The translations under genes were made by a program, and so were the position numbers. From Sphingomonas sp. PP-CE-1A-559 (GTDB lineage: Bacteria; Pseudomonadota; Alphaproteobacteria; Sphingomonadales; Sphingomonadaceae): a stretch of 64,000 bases of DNA. The notes beneath the pieces were generated by a model, which was given only the letters and a program-made list of their open reading frames with translations, made no database searches and was not told the DNA's origin. This document shows, piece after piece, positions 1-7,996 of this stretch. Where the stretch lies: NCBI RefSeq assembly GCF_004340965.1, contig NZ_SLYA01000002.1, positions 744,001 to 808,000 on the forward strand, given 5' to 3'. How positions within the stretch are numbered: the first letter of the stretch is position 1; every line of letters starts with the position of its first letter.

Positions 1-1157
1 AGGACGCACGCGCCGATCGTTCGCCGGGCGAGTTCTACCAGCTCGATTTCGAGATGAGCTTCGTCACGCAGGACGACGTGTTCAATGCGATTGAGCCCGT
101 GCTCCACGGCGTATTCGAGGAGTTCGCCGACTGGCAGGGCAAGGGACGGCAGGTCTCCGCCCTCCCGTTCAAGCGCATCCCCTACCGCGAATCGATGTTG
201 AAGTACGGCAGCGACAAGCCCGACCTACGCAACCCGATCCTGATCCACGACGTCGGTCATCACTTCGTCGATTCGGGCTTCGGCCTGTTCGCCGGCATCG
301 TCGCCGGTGGTGACGTGGTCCGCGCGATCCCCGCGCCGAACACCGCCGATAAGAGCCGCAAGTTTTTCACCGACATGAACGACTGGGCGCGCGCCGAGGG
401 TCATGCCGGGCTTGGCTACATCACGCAGAAGAACGGCGAACTCGGCGGCCCGATCGCCAAGAACCACGGCGAGGAAGCTACGCGGAAACTGATCGCCGAG
501 ATGGGTCTCGGTCCGAACGACGGCATCTTCTTCGCCGCCGGCAAGGAACTGCCCGCCTCGAAGCTCGCTGGTGCCGCCCGGGCGCGGATCGGTACGGACC
601 TCGGCCTGATCGACGAGAACCGCTTCGAGTTCTGCTGGATTGTCGACTTCCCGATGTTCGAATATGACGAGGACGCGAAGAAGGTCGATTTCAGCCACAA
701 CCCATTCTCGATGCCGCAGGGCGAGATGGATGCGCTGGAGAACAAGGACCCGCTCGATATTCTCGCGTACCAGTATGATATCGTCTGCAACGGCGTCGAA
801 CTCTCGTCGGGCGCGATCCGGAACCACCGGCCCGAGATCATGTACAAGGCTTTCGAGATCGCCGGCTATACGCAGGCCGACGTCGACACGAACTTTGCGG
901 GCATGATCAACGCGTTCAAGGTCGGCGCGCCGCCGCATGGCGGCTCGGCACCGGGGATCGACCGGATGGTGATGCTACTCGCGGGCGAACCAAACATCCG
1001 CGAGGTCGTGCTGTTCCCGATGAACCAGAAGGCCGAGGACCTGATGATGGGCGCGCCGAGCCCGGTCAGCGCCAAGCAGTTGAAGGAACTGAATATCCGG
1101 CTGACGGTGGACGGTCCCAAGGATCCGGCCAAGGTGGTCGCGCCCAACGCGGGGTGA
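1..1157 (+). CDS. aspS: Aspartyl-tRNA synthetase, C-terminal part (5' end cut by window)
   Basis: Class II aminoacyl-tRNA synthetase that charges tRNA with aspartate in the cytosol. The reading frame is open from base 3, so the gene enters from outside; about 384 C-terminal residues of a protein that is usually near 590 are visible. Seen directly: the [17 protein letters not shown] block of the catalytic core at the edge, the inserted bacterial GAD-like domain in the first half, and the class II motif 3 region [14 protein letters not shown] near the end. The ATG at 54 is internal and is not the start. The gene ends at 1157 and is followed by a repeat rather than another co-directional gene at short range. 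Identity is secure; discriminating versus non-discriminating type cannot be settled without the N-terminal anticodon-binding domain. Confidence 0.96.
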   Translation, partial: DARADRSPGEFYQLDFEMSFVTQDDVFNAIEPVLHGVFEEFADWQGKGRQVSALPFKRIPYRESMLKYGSDKPDLRNPILIHDVGHHFVDSGFGLFAGIVAGGDVVRAIPAPNTADKSRKFFTDMNDWARAEGHAGLGYITQKNGELGGPIAKNHGEEATRKLIAEMGLGPNDGIFFAAGKELPASKLAGAARARIGTDLGLIDENRFEFCWIVDFPMFEYDEDAKKVDFSHNPFSMPQGEMDALENKDPLDILAYQYDIVCNGVELSSGAIRNHRPEIMYKAFEIAGYTQADVDTNFAGMINAFKVGAPPHGGSAPGIDRMVMLLAGEPNIREVVLFPMNQKAEDLMMGAPSPVSAKQLKELNIRLTVDGPKDPAKVVAPNAG

Positions 1158-1167
1158 TTTCTTCCTG

Positions 1168-1307
1168 TCCCTCGCCCCTACGGGGAGAGGGAAGGAGGAG
1201 CCGCTCGGCGACGGGAGGGTGAGGGGACATTGGCGGATCCCAACTTCCCCTCACCCTCCCACCCGCAAGTGCGAGCGGGCCCCTCCCTCTCCCCGAAGGG
1301 GCGAGGG
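1168..1307. repeat. Large REP-like inverted repeat downstream of aspS
   Basis: Two roughly 60-base arms (1168-1226 and 1246-1307) are imperfect reverse complements, and each arm carries its own small internal palindrome (CCCCTACGGGG on the left, CCCCGAAGGGG on the right). Outer ends TCCCTCGCCCC and GGGGCGAGGGA pair exactly. This nested hairpin layout is that of REP/BIME-type intergenic elements. It lies between aspS and a permease gene and could also end aspS transcription. No transposase is adjacent. Confidence 0.8.
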
Positions 1308-1381
1308 AAAGACGTTATCTCCTCCACCGCTTCCTCAACCCCCTCAACCGTGCAAATACGCATGAGGGCTAAGGGGTTGGC

Positions 1382-2782
1382 ATGCGCGACGATCAGATGA
1401 CACCGGCGCCAAGCCTCGTCCGAAGCCTCGGCGTCACGGGTGTCCTGTTCCTCACCCTCTCCGTCGCGACCCCGGCATCGTCGGTGTTCGTCATCGTCCC
1501 CGGCATGCTTCAGGTCGCCGGGACCGGCGCAGTCTGGGCGACGTTGATTGCCGGACTTGTCTGCGTCGCCACCGCATTCGTCTACGCCGAACTCTCCTCT
1601 GCCTGGCCGGTCGCGGGCGGCGAGTATGTCGCGGTCGCGCATACGCTCGGACCGATGGCGGGGTTCGTCATGCTAGGCGTCAACGTCTTCAACAACCTGC
1701 TCTTCCCGCCGGTCGCAGGTCTCGGCGTCAGCGCGGTGCTCGGCACGCTGATCCCCGGCCTGCCGCAGATCCCCGTCGCGATCGCTGTCGTCGCAGGCTC
1801 AACCCTCGTCGCGATCCTCCAGATCCGCGTCAACGCCTGGCTAACCGGGCTCTTCCTGCTGGTCGAGACGCTGGCGATCGGCGCGGTCGTCTGGCTCGGG
1901 TTCGCCGATACCGTCCGCTCGATCGGCGACCTGCTCCTCCACCCGGTCATGCCGCAAGGAGCCAATCTCGTCCCCGCGTCCGCAGCCTCGATCGGCCTCG
2001 CCACCTCGATCGCTATCTTCGCGCTCAATGGCTATGGCGCGGCGGTGTATTTCGGCGAGGAGATGCTCGACGCCCCCCGGCTGATCGCCCGCGCGATCAT
2101 GGCCTCGCTCGCGCTGACGCTGTTGTTCGAGGGTATCCCGATCGTCGCGGTCCTCGTCGGCGCGCCGGACCTCCACGCCACGCTCACCGCCAGCGATCCG
2201 TTCGGCCTGCTCGTCACCCTCCGCAGCGGCACCACGACGGCAAACTGGATCTCGATCGGCGTGATCGTCGCGATCGTCAACGCGGTGATCGCCTGCATCC
2301 TCGCCTGCGCGCGCTTCTTCTACGGCACCGCGCGCGACGGAAGCTGGGGCCGCCCGCTCGATCGGTGGATGACGCAGGTCCACCCGAAGTTCGGCTCGCC
2401 CTGGGTCGGCACGCTGCTGGTCGGCGGGTTCGGGATCGTCGCCTGCTTCATGCCGCTCCAGTTGTTGCTCGTGCTCAGCGGCACCGGCCTGGTCGCGATC
2501 TACGCGGGGATCTGCGTCGCGGCGATGGTCGGCAGGCGTACTGGCAAGACCGCGCACGCCCCCTACCAGATGCCGTTCTACCCGCTTGCCCCCGTCGTCA
2601 CGCTGCTTGCGCTCGGCTATGTCTGCTGGACGAGCTGGTTCGATCTCGAGGAGGGACGCCCCGGTCTGATCATGACGGGCGCGCAAATCCTGTTTTCGAT
2701 CGCCTATTATTGGTTCGTCCTGCGTCGTCGCGGCGCCTGGAACGTTCAGATCCCGACCCTTGCGACGGAGCGCGATGCATGA
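1382..2782 (+). CDS. APC-superfamily amino acid/polyamine permease
   Basis: Integral inner-membrane transporter of 466 residues with about twelve hydrophobic helices. The N-terminal helix carries the APC-type unwound segment near residues 20-40 (VATPASSVFVIVPGMLQVAGTG, shown here only in part as VPGMLQVAG), and the second helix pair has the usual GGEYVAVA loop near residue 80. The substrate is unknown; the family moves amino acids, polyamines or related amines by proton or exchange coupling. The start ATG at 1382 follows a purine-rich AAGGGG. The last four bases ATGA overlap the ATG of the polyphosphate kinase gene, so the two are probably translated together. Confidence 0.85.
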   Translation: MRDDQMTPAPSLVRSLGVTGVLFLTLSVATPASSVFVIVPGMLQVAGTGAVWATLIAGLVCVATAFVYAELSSAWPVAGGEYVAVAHTLGPMAGFVMLGVNVFNNLLFPPVAGLGVSAVLGTLIPGLPQIPVAIAVVAGSTLVAILQIRVNAWLTGLFLLVETLAIGAVVWLGFADTVRSIGDLLLHPVMPQGANLVPASAASIGLATSIAIFALNGYGAAVYFGEEMLDAPRLIARAIMASLALTLLFEGIPIVAVLVGAPDLHATLTASDPFGLLVTLRSGTTTANWISIGVIVAIVNAVIACILACARFFYGTARDGSWGRPLDRWMTQVHPKFGSPWVGTLLVGGFGIVACFMPLQLLLVLSGTGLVAIYAGICVAAMVGRRTGKTAHAPYQMPFYPLAPVVTLLALGYVCWTSWFDLEEGRPGLIMTGAQILFSIAYYWFVLRRRGAWNVQIPTLATERDA

Positions 2783-3555
2783 CGATACACCTGGCCGACT
2801 ACGAAGACGGCGACGAATACGACGGCAAGTACAAGCACGACCTCGCCGCGTTGCAAAAGCGCCTCGAGCATATCCAGGTCGCGCACATAGTCGGCGGTAC
2901 GCGCGCGATCGTGATGTTCGAAGGCTGGGATGCGGCGGGGAAGGGCGGCATCATCCAGCGCCTGTCGGCTGAATGGGACCCGCGCAACTACAAGGTCTGG
3001 CCGATCTCGGCGCCGACTGCGGACGAGAAGGCACATCATTTTCTGTGGCGCTTCTGGAACCGGTTGCCCGCCAACGGCAACATCGCGGTGTTCGACCGCA
3101 GCTGGTACGGCCGCGTCCTGGTCGAGCGCGTCGAGGGGTTAGCTAGCGAGACCGAATGGCGCCACGGCTACGACGAGATCAACGCGTTCGAAGCGCAGCA
3201 GGTCGAGAGCGGCACCACCCTCATCAAGCTGTTCATCCACACCACGCAGAAGGAACAGGACCGGCGACTGAAGGCGCGGCTCGACGATCCGTGGAAGCAC
3301 TGGAAGACCGGGCTCGACGATTTCCACAACCGGTCGCGCCGCGAAGACTATCTGGAGGCGATGGCCGAGATGTTCGCGCGCACCGACACCGCGACCGCGC
3401 CTTGGACCGTCATCGACGGCAACGACAAGAAGGCGGCCCGGATCGCAGCGCTGACGCTGATCGCGGACCGCCTCGAAGCCGGCGTATCGATGGTGCCGCC
3501 ACCACTCGACCCGAAGGTCAAGAAGGTGGCGGAGAAGGCGTTAGGCCTTCGCTGA
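2779..3555 (+). CDS. ppk2: Polyphosphate kinase 2 family protein
   Basis: Cytosolic PPK2-family kinase of 258 residues, which transfers phosphate between polyphosphate and nucleotides. Seen: Walker A GWDAAGKGG at residues 49-57, the lid/Walker B-like block FDRSWYGRVLVERVEG around 110-125, and the conserved KHWKTGLDDFHNR segment further on. Single-domain length fits the class I or short class II/III enzymes; residues alone do not tell me whether it prefers ADP, GDP or AMP. The ATG at 2779 overlaps the permease stop (ATGA), which is why I reject longer in-frame starts inside the permease. It ends four bases from the end of the convergent carbonic anhydrase gene. The permease-PPK2 pairing has no obvious textbook explanation. 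Confidence 0.92.
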   Translation: MTIHLADYEDGDEYDGKYKHDLAALQKRLEHIQVAHIVGGTRAIVMFEGWDAAGKGGIIQRLSAEWDPRNYKVWPISAPTADEKAHHFLWRFWNRLPANGNIAVFDRSWYGRVLVERVEGLASETEWRHGYDEINAFEAQQVESGTTLIKLFIHTTQKEQDRRLKARLDDPWKHWKTGLDDFHNRSRREDYLEAMAEMFARTDTATAPWTVIDGNDKKAARIAALTLIADRLEAGVSMVPPPLDPKVKKVAEKALGLR

Positions 3556-3559
3556 CGCG

Positions 3560-4222
3560 TCAGGCTTTTGCGGACTTCGCTTCTGTCGACTCTGCCTGGA
3601 TGAACTCGTCATCCTCGTTGAGCAGCAGCATCTGGCCCTTGTCGATGCCGAAATAGGCACCGCGAAGGGCCAGCGTGCCGGCGGCCTCTGCTTCGGTGAC
3701 GAAGGGGAACGTCCGCAGGTTGGCGATAGAGGTGCGGACGGACTCGAGTTCCATCTCGCGACCGGCTTCGGCACCATCGCCGAATTTCGCGATGACCTTG
3801 TCCCGTGCGCCATCGAGCAGGCTGACCCAGTCGGACACGAAGCCACCTTCACCAGGCTTCGCGTCGGCAAAGGCTTGGCTCAGCGCCGCCTTACAGCCAC
3901 CGCATTTCTCGTGGCCGAGCACGACGATCTCTTCGACCTTCAGCTGCGTGACGGCAAACTCGATCGCGGCCGAGACACCGTGATGGCCACCACCGGTCTC
4001 GAACGGCGGTACGAGGTTGGCGACGTTGCGGACGACGAACACTTCGCCGGGCAGCGTATCGAAAATCTGCGCGGGTTCGACGCGGCTGTCGGAGCACGCG
4101 ATGATCATCACCTTGGGGCTCTGGCCCTCCTGCAGCTCCTTCCAACGCTCGCGCTGCTCCTCCCAGGGGCCGTCCTTAAAGCGGTGATAGCCTTCGATCA
4201 TTTCCGGAAAGTGAGTTGGCAC
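3560..4222 (-). CDS. can: Beta-class carbonic anhydrase
   Basis: Zinc enzyme of 220 residues that interconverts CO2 and bicarbonate in the cytosol. The zinc ligands of the beta class are visible as Cys43 in ACSDSR, His104 and Cys107 in GHEKCGGC, and the Asp45-Arg47 catalytic dyad is intact. Length is normal. The gene is transcribed from the short divergent region shared with lipA, where a perfect 24-base palindrome lies about 30 bases upstream of the start, so expression may be controlled by a dimeric regulator binding there. It converges on ppk2 with only four bases between the stops. Confidence 0.95.
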   Translation of the reverse strand: MPTHFPEMIEGYHRFKDGPWEEQRERWKELQEGQSPKVMIIACSDSRVEPAQIFDTLPGEVFVVRNVANLVPPFETGGGHHGVSAAIEFAVTQLKVEEIVVLGHEKCGGCKAALSQAFADAKPGEGGFVSDWVSLLDGARDKVIAKFGDGAEAGREMELESVRTSIANLRTFPFVTEAEAAGTLALRGAYFGIDKGQMLLLNEDDEFIQAESTEAKSAKA

Positions 4223-4250
4223 GGTTAGCCTTCCATATCAGTTTGCAATG

Positions 4251-4274
4251 CAACATGACAAACTTGTCATGTTG
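4251..4274. promoter_or_regulatory. Perfect palindromic operator candidate between carbonic anhydrase and lipA
   Basis: CAACATGACAA (4251-4261) and TTGTCATGTTG (4264-4274) are exact reverse complements separated by two bases. The site lies 29 bases upstream of the carbonic anhydrase start and about 100 bases upstream of lipA. It has no run of T after it and is AT-richer than its surroundings, so a protein-binding operator is more likely than a terminator. I do not recognise the regulator. Confidence 0.6.
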
Positions 4275-4375
4275 AAACTGGTTCCATGATTTTATCCGGT
4301 TCGTCCGATGGTTCCAACCCGCCGACATGGCCCGCTACCATTGTCTCAACGGCAGGGCGGGGCTATCTGGCGTGC

Positions 4376-5302
4376 ATGAACGACATGACCCCGATGGCTG
4401 CACCGGTCCGTGCGCGCAAGCCCGACTGGATCCGCGTCAAGGCGCCGACCTCCGCTGGCTTCGCCAAAACCCGCGAACTCATGCGGTCCAAAAGCCTCAC
4501 CACCGTGTGCGAAGAGGCGGCGTGCCCGAATATCGGCGAATGCTGGTCGAAGAAGCATGCGACGGTCATGATTCTCGGCGACACCTGCACGCGGGCGTGC
4601 GCGTTCTGCAACGTCAAGACCGGCATGCCGCGCGCGGTCGACCGAATGGAGCCGCAGAACGTCGCCGATGCGGCCGCGCAGATGGGGCTCAACCACATCG
4701 TCATCACCTCGGTCGATCGCGATGATCTGCCCGATGGCGGTGCGTCGCAATTCGTGAAGGTGATCCAGGCGATCCGCGCGTCGAACCCGACGACGACGAT
4801 CGAGATCCTCACGCCGGATTTCCGTAACAAGGCGCAGGCTGCGATCGAGTCGATCGTCGAGGCGCGTCCCGACGTTTACAATCACAACCTCGAGACGGTG
4901 CCGCGGCTCTATCCGACGATCCGCCCAGGTGCGCGCTATTATGCGTCGCTGCGCTTGCTGGAGAGCGTGAAGAAGCATGATCCATTGATTTTCACCAAAT
5001 CCGGCGTGATGCTCGGGCTCGGCGAGGAGCGTCTGGAGATCCATCAGGTGATGGACGACATGCGTTGCGCCGACATCGATTTCCTGACGATGGGCCAGTA
5101 TCTCCAGCCCACGCCGCGCCATGCCAAGGTCGCCGAGTTCGTGCCGCCTAAGGCGTTCGATGCCTATGCCTCGATTGCCCGCGCGAAGGGCTTCCTGTTG
5201 GTCGCATCGTCGCCGCTGACTCGGTCGAGCTACCACGCGGGTGACGACTTCGAGCGGTTGCGTGCGAACCGCGACGCGAAGCTGGGCGTCGCGCGCATCT
5301 GA
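4376..5302 (+). CDS. lipA: Lipoyl synthase
   Basis: Radical-SAM enzyme of 308 residues that inserts two sulfur atoms into protein-bound octanoyl groups to form lipoate. Both iron-sulfur cluster motifs are present: the auxiliary cluster cysteines in [12 protein letters not shown] and the radical-[12 protein letters not shown] place the start at ATG 4376 because it gives the normal LipA length and an N-terminus ([18 protein letters not shown]) like other family members; an in-frame ATG at 4286 would add 30 residues of unlikely sequence. The stop overlaps the start of the next gene by one base (TGATG), so the RatA-like gene is probably co-translated. Confidence 0.96.
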   Translation: MNDMTPMAAPVRARKPDWIRVKAPTSAGFAKTRELMRSKSLTTVCEEAACPNIGECWSKKHATVMILGDTCTRACAFCNVKTGMPRAVDRMEPQNVADAAAQMGLNHIVITSVDRDDLPDGGASQFVKVIQAIRASNPTTTIEILTPDFRNKAQAAIESIVEARPDVYNHNLETVPRLYPTIRPGARYYASLRLLESVKKHDPLIFTKSGVMLGLGEERLEIHQVMDDMRCADIDFLTMGQYLQPTPRHAKVAEFVPPKAFDAYASIARAKGFLLVASSPLTRSSYHAGDDFERLRANRDAKLGVARI

Positions 5303-5775
5303 TGCCGAAGCATTCGGAAACGCGCCATTTGCCCTACACCCCTGAGCAGATGTTCGACTTGGTCGCCGATGTCGGTCGCTATGCCGAGTTTCTGCCGTGG
5401 GTCAGCGCGATGCGCGTGCGCTCGAACAGCGAGACGGAGACGCTCGCCGACATGATCGTCGGCTTTAAGGGCCTGCGCGAGACGTTCACGTCGCGCGTGC
5501 AGAAGGTCCGGCCGAGTGAACTCAATGTCGATTACGTCGATGGCCCGCTCAAGTATCTGCGCAACGAATGGCATTTCCGGCCCGAGCCGCAGGGTTGCGC
5601 GGTCGATTTCACCGTCGATTTCGCGTTCAAGAACCGGATGTTCGAGATGATCGCCGGGCAGGTATTCGGCGCTGCACTGCGTAAGATGATCGGCGCGTTC
5701 GAGACCCGCGCCGCCGAGCTTTACGGGGCGGACGCATCCGGCAGCAAGAGTTCGAGCGCGCACAACGCCGCCTGA
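5302..5775 (+). CDS. RatA/COQ10-like START-domain (SRPBCC) protein
   Basis: Single-domain protein of 157 residues of the polyketide cyclase/SRPBCC fold, related to bacterial RatA and mitochondrial COQ10, which binds ubiquinone. Typical features are the N-terminal HLPYTPEQMFDLVADVGRYAEFLPW segment (first 12: HLPYTPEQMFDL), the WHF-x4-GC-VDF strand pair in the middle and the C-terminal helix ending at FETRAAELYG. In alphaproteobacteria it commonly follows lipA, as here with a one-base overlap. A quinone chaperone role is the better guess for this lineage; the RatA toxin label from E. coli should not be transferred. Its last 55 bases overlap the end of the opposite-strand pncC. Confidence 0.87.
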   Translation: MPKHSETRHLPYTPEQMFDLVADVGRYAEFLPWVSAMRVRSNSETETLADMIVGFKGLRETFTSRVQKVRPSELNVDYVDGPLKYLRNEWHFRPEPQGCAVDFTVDFAFKNRMFEMIAGQVFGAALRKMIGAFETRAAELYGADASGSKSSSAHNAA

Positions 5776-6236
5776 AGCCGGATCCCGCCACGACCGAGAT
5801 CGCCGAAATCCTTGCGATCGGCGTGAACGTCGGACGGGTCACGACCCTTCTCAGCGCGACCGAACACCACGGTTCCGACCGGCTTCTTGAGCGAACCGCC
5901 ACCGGGGCCCGCAACGCCGGTGATGGCGACGGCGATGTCAGCGCCCGACTGCTTGAGCGCCGCTTGCGCCATGCTCCACGCCACCGCGATCGACACCGCG
6001 CCGAACGTTTCGAGCACGTCCGAGCTGATCTTCAGCACGCCGAGCTTGGCGGCGTTGGAATAGGTGACGAAGCCGACCTCGAACACGTCGGAGGACCCGG
6101 GTATCTCGGTCAGGGCAGCAGCGACGAGTCCGCCAGTGCAGCTCTCGGCGACCGCGACCCTGCGGCTGATCGCGCGGTTCTGCTCGACCACCTTGCGGGC
6201 GGCATCGACCAGTTCGGCGGGAAGGATCGTATCCAT
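5721..6236 (-). CDS. pncC: Nicotinamide-nucleotide amidase (CinA C-terminal domain protein)
   Basis: Protein of 171 residues consisting only of the CinA C-terminal domain, which deamidates nicotinamide mononucleotide to nicotinic acid mononucleotide in NAD salvage. The diagnostic blocks AESCTGGLVAAALTEIPGSS (residues 30-49) and TGVAGPGGGSLKKPVGTV (from about 109) are intact. The N-terminal MoCF-like domain of long CinA proteins is absent, as is common in sphingomonads. Its ATG overlaps the stop of the upstream secreted hypothetical gene by one base, placing it as the last gene of an ispDF-hypothetical-pncC operon. It overlaps the convergent RatA-like gene by 55 bases, an unusually long shared 3' end. 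Confidence 0.92.
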   Translation of the reverse strand: MDTILPAELVDAARKVVEQNRAISRRVAVAESCTGGLVAAALTEIPGSSDVFEVGFVTYSNAAKLGVLKISSDVLETFGAVSIAVAWSMAQAALKQSGADIAVAITGVAGPGGGSLKKPVGTVVFGRAEKGRDPSDVHADRKDFGDLGRGGIRLQAALCALELLLPDASAP

Positions 6237-6760
6237 CAGCGAGTCTCCACCGGGCAGAGCAGCATCGCCACCGCGGCGATATCACCGCTGCGCGACTTCT
6301 GGGATTTGAGGTACCGCAACGTCTCGACGACGATGCCCGCGGTGTTGCGCGGTGGCAAGGGCTGGAGCAGCGTCACCATCCGGTCGATCGTCCCGCAATC
6401 GCGCGTTGCGATCCGCCCGACGATCTGCGGCACCAGCAACGTCGTCAGCAGCGGTCGCGCAAACTCCGAATCGAGCATCGCGTCCACGGCAGGATCGCTG
6501 AGCTTGACGATCGCCGCGCGGGCCGCTGGCCAAGCCCGGTCGGACTCGACCTGATACCGGTCGATCAACGCACTCGACTGCGATCGGATGAGACTTCTGG
6601 CGGGAAGCTGCGCCGCACAGACGCGACCGGTTTCGCGGAGAATGTCGGGCATCGCGACGAGCGTCAGCGATTCGGCCTCGGGCCCGGTGATACAGCGCTG
6701 TTGCGCGACCGCCGGGCTGGCAAGGAGCGCGATCGCTGCAAGCGCGGCAGCGATCTTCAA
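6236..6760 (-). CDS. Small secreted hypothetical protein
   Basis: Unrecognised protein of 174 residues. The best start is a TTG at 6760 that overlaps the ispDF stop (TTGA), giving a textbook signal peptide MKIAAALAAIALLASPAVAQ followed by QRC; the same frame stays open further upstream only because it runs antisense-like through ispDF. The mature part contains four cysteines (near residues 22, 47, 124 and 169) and predicted helices, with no known motif. It is sandwiched between ispDF and pncC with 4-base and 1-base overlaps, so it is surely translated as part of that operon. Probably periplasmic. The function is unknown. Confidence 0.72.
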   Translation of the reverse strand: MKIAAALAAIALLASPAVAQQRCITGPEAESLTLVAMPDILRETGRVCAAQLPARSLIRSQSSALIDRYQVESDRAWPAARAAIVKLSDPAVDAMLDSEFARPLLTTLLVPQIVGRIATRDCGTIDRMVTLLQPLPPRNTAGIVVETLRYLKSQKSRSGDIAAVAMLLCPVETR

Positions 6761-7905
6761 AGCGGCGATCCGGGCAGGCGAATGGTTGCAACAGCCTGCG
6801 CGGCAATGCCTTCGCCGCGGCCGGTGAAGCCGAGGCGTTCGGTCGTCGTCGCCTTGACGCTGACGCGGTCGAGCGTCAGCCCGAGTAGGTCGGCGATCCG
6901 CGCAGTCATCGGCGCACGGTGCGGGCCGATCTTCGGCGCCTCGCACATGATCGTCAGGTCGACGAAATCGATCCGGCCGCGCTTGTCGGCAATCAGCTTG
7001 GCGGCGTGCTGGAGGAACTGCGCGGAGTCGGCGCCCTTCCACTGCGGGTCGCTGGGCGGGAAATGCGTGCCGATATCGCCCGCCGCGATCGTCCCGAGCA
7101 GCGCGTCGGTCAGCGCATGGAGCGCGACGTCGGCGTCGCTATGCCCCGACAGGCCCTTGTCGTGCGGGATCAGGATGCCGCCGAGCCACAGTTCCTCGCC
7201 GGTTTCGAGGCGGTGGACGTCGAAGCCCATCGCGGTGCGGGTCTCGTAGGCGACACGCGCTTCGGCGGCCGCAAAATCTTCTGGGTGGGTGACTTTCTCG
7301 AGCATCGCCGAGCCCTGCACCAACGCGACGCCGACGCCAAGCCGTCGCACCATCTGCGCATCGTCAGTCGCCTCTTCGTCCGCCGGCCAGACCGTGTGCG
7401 CGGCACGCAGTGCCTCCACGGCGAACGCCTGCGGAGTCTGCACCCGGTTGAGGTCCGCGCGGGAAACGATGTCACCGAGCAGGACGCTGCCGCGGGCAAG
7501 CGTATCGGTCACCGGGAGGACGGGAATGGCCGCGTCCCTGGTCTTCAAGGCGGTGACGAGCGAATCGATGACCAAGTGCGATAGGAAGGGGCGGGCCGCG
7601 TCATGGATCAGCACGTGCGTCGCATCGCCGACCGCCGCGAGGCCGATGCTAACCGACTCGCGTCGAGTCGCGCCGCCGACGACGATCGGCGCGTTACCCA
7701 AGGCTGAGGTCGCCAAGCCCTGCTGTCCCTCGGCGACGACGACGATCGTTTCGGCGATCGCCGGATGCGTCGCGAACGCCTCATGGGAATAGGCGATCAT
7801 CGGCCTGCCGGCGATCAGCGCGAACTGCTTGGGGACCGATCCGCCCGCGCGCACGCCGGTCCCGGCAGCGACGATGATCGCAACGATACGCTTTGCCTGT
7901 GTCAT
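6757..7905 (-). CDS. ispDF: Bifunctional IspD/IspF enzyme of the MEP isoprenoid pathway
   Basis: Fusion of 382 residues. The N-terminal two thirds (about 1-225) is 2-C-methyl-D-erythritol 4-phosphate cytidylyltransferase, with the nucleotide-binding AAGTGVRAGGSVPKQF loop near residue 14 and HDAARPF near 100. The C-terminal part (about 226-382) is 2-C-methyl-D-erythritol 2,4-cyclodiphosphate synthase, starting at TAMGFDVHRLE with its zinc-binding DVH and the GHSDADVALHA motif. The two catalyse non-consecutive steps, and the fusion is characteristic of alphaproteobacteria. The stop is overlapped by the TTG of the next gene. A 91-base gap separates it from divergent dusB. Confidence 0.96.
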   Translation of the reverse strand: MTQAKRIVAIIVAAGTGVRAGGSVPKQFALIAGRPMIAYSHEAFATHPAIAETIVVVAEGQQGLATSALGNAPIVVGGATRRESVSIGLAAVGDATHVLIHDAARPFLSHLVIDSLVTALKTRDAAIPVLPVTDTLARGSVLLGDIVSRADLNRVQTPQAFAVEALRAAHTVWPADEEATDDAQMVRRLGVGVALVQGSAMLEKVTHPEDFAAAEARVAYETRTAMGFDVHRLETGEELWLGGILIPHDKGLSGHSDADVALHALTDALLGTIAAGDIGTHFPPSDPQWKGADSAQFLQHAAKLIADKRGRIDFVDLTIMCEAPKIGPHRAPMTARIADLLGLTLDRVSVKATTTERLGFTGRGEGIAAQAVATIRLPGSPL

Positions 7906-7996
7906 CCTCGCGACCTAGCCCTTCGCTTCGGCCCTCGCCAGCCTTGCCTGAAACGGCAGGTTGAGGTAGGGGGATGCCTCTTTTTCAGGCACATCC

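Noticed and set aside
1394..1403. TGACACCGGC in the first codons of the APC permease as another LacI operator
   Set aside because: It stops matching after TGACACCGG, lies in coding sequence and far from the uronate genes.
7946..7990. GCCTGAAA and TTTCAGGC pair just before dusB, resembling a leader hairpin
   Set aside because: Only eight base pairs across a 29-base loop, and nothing beyond it points to attenuation or a riboswitch.
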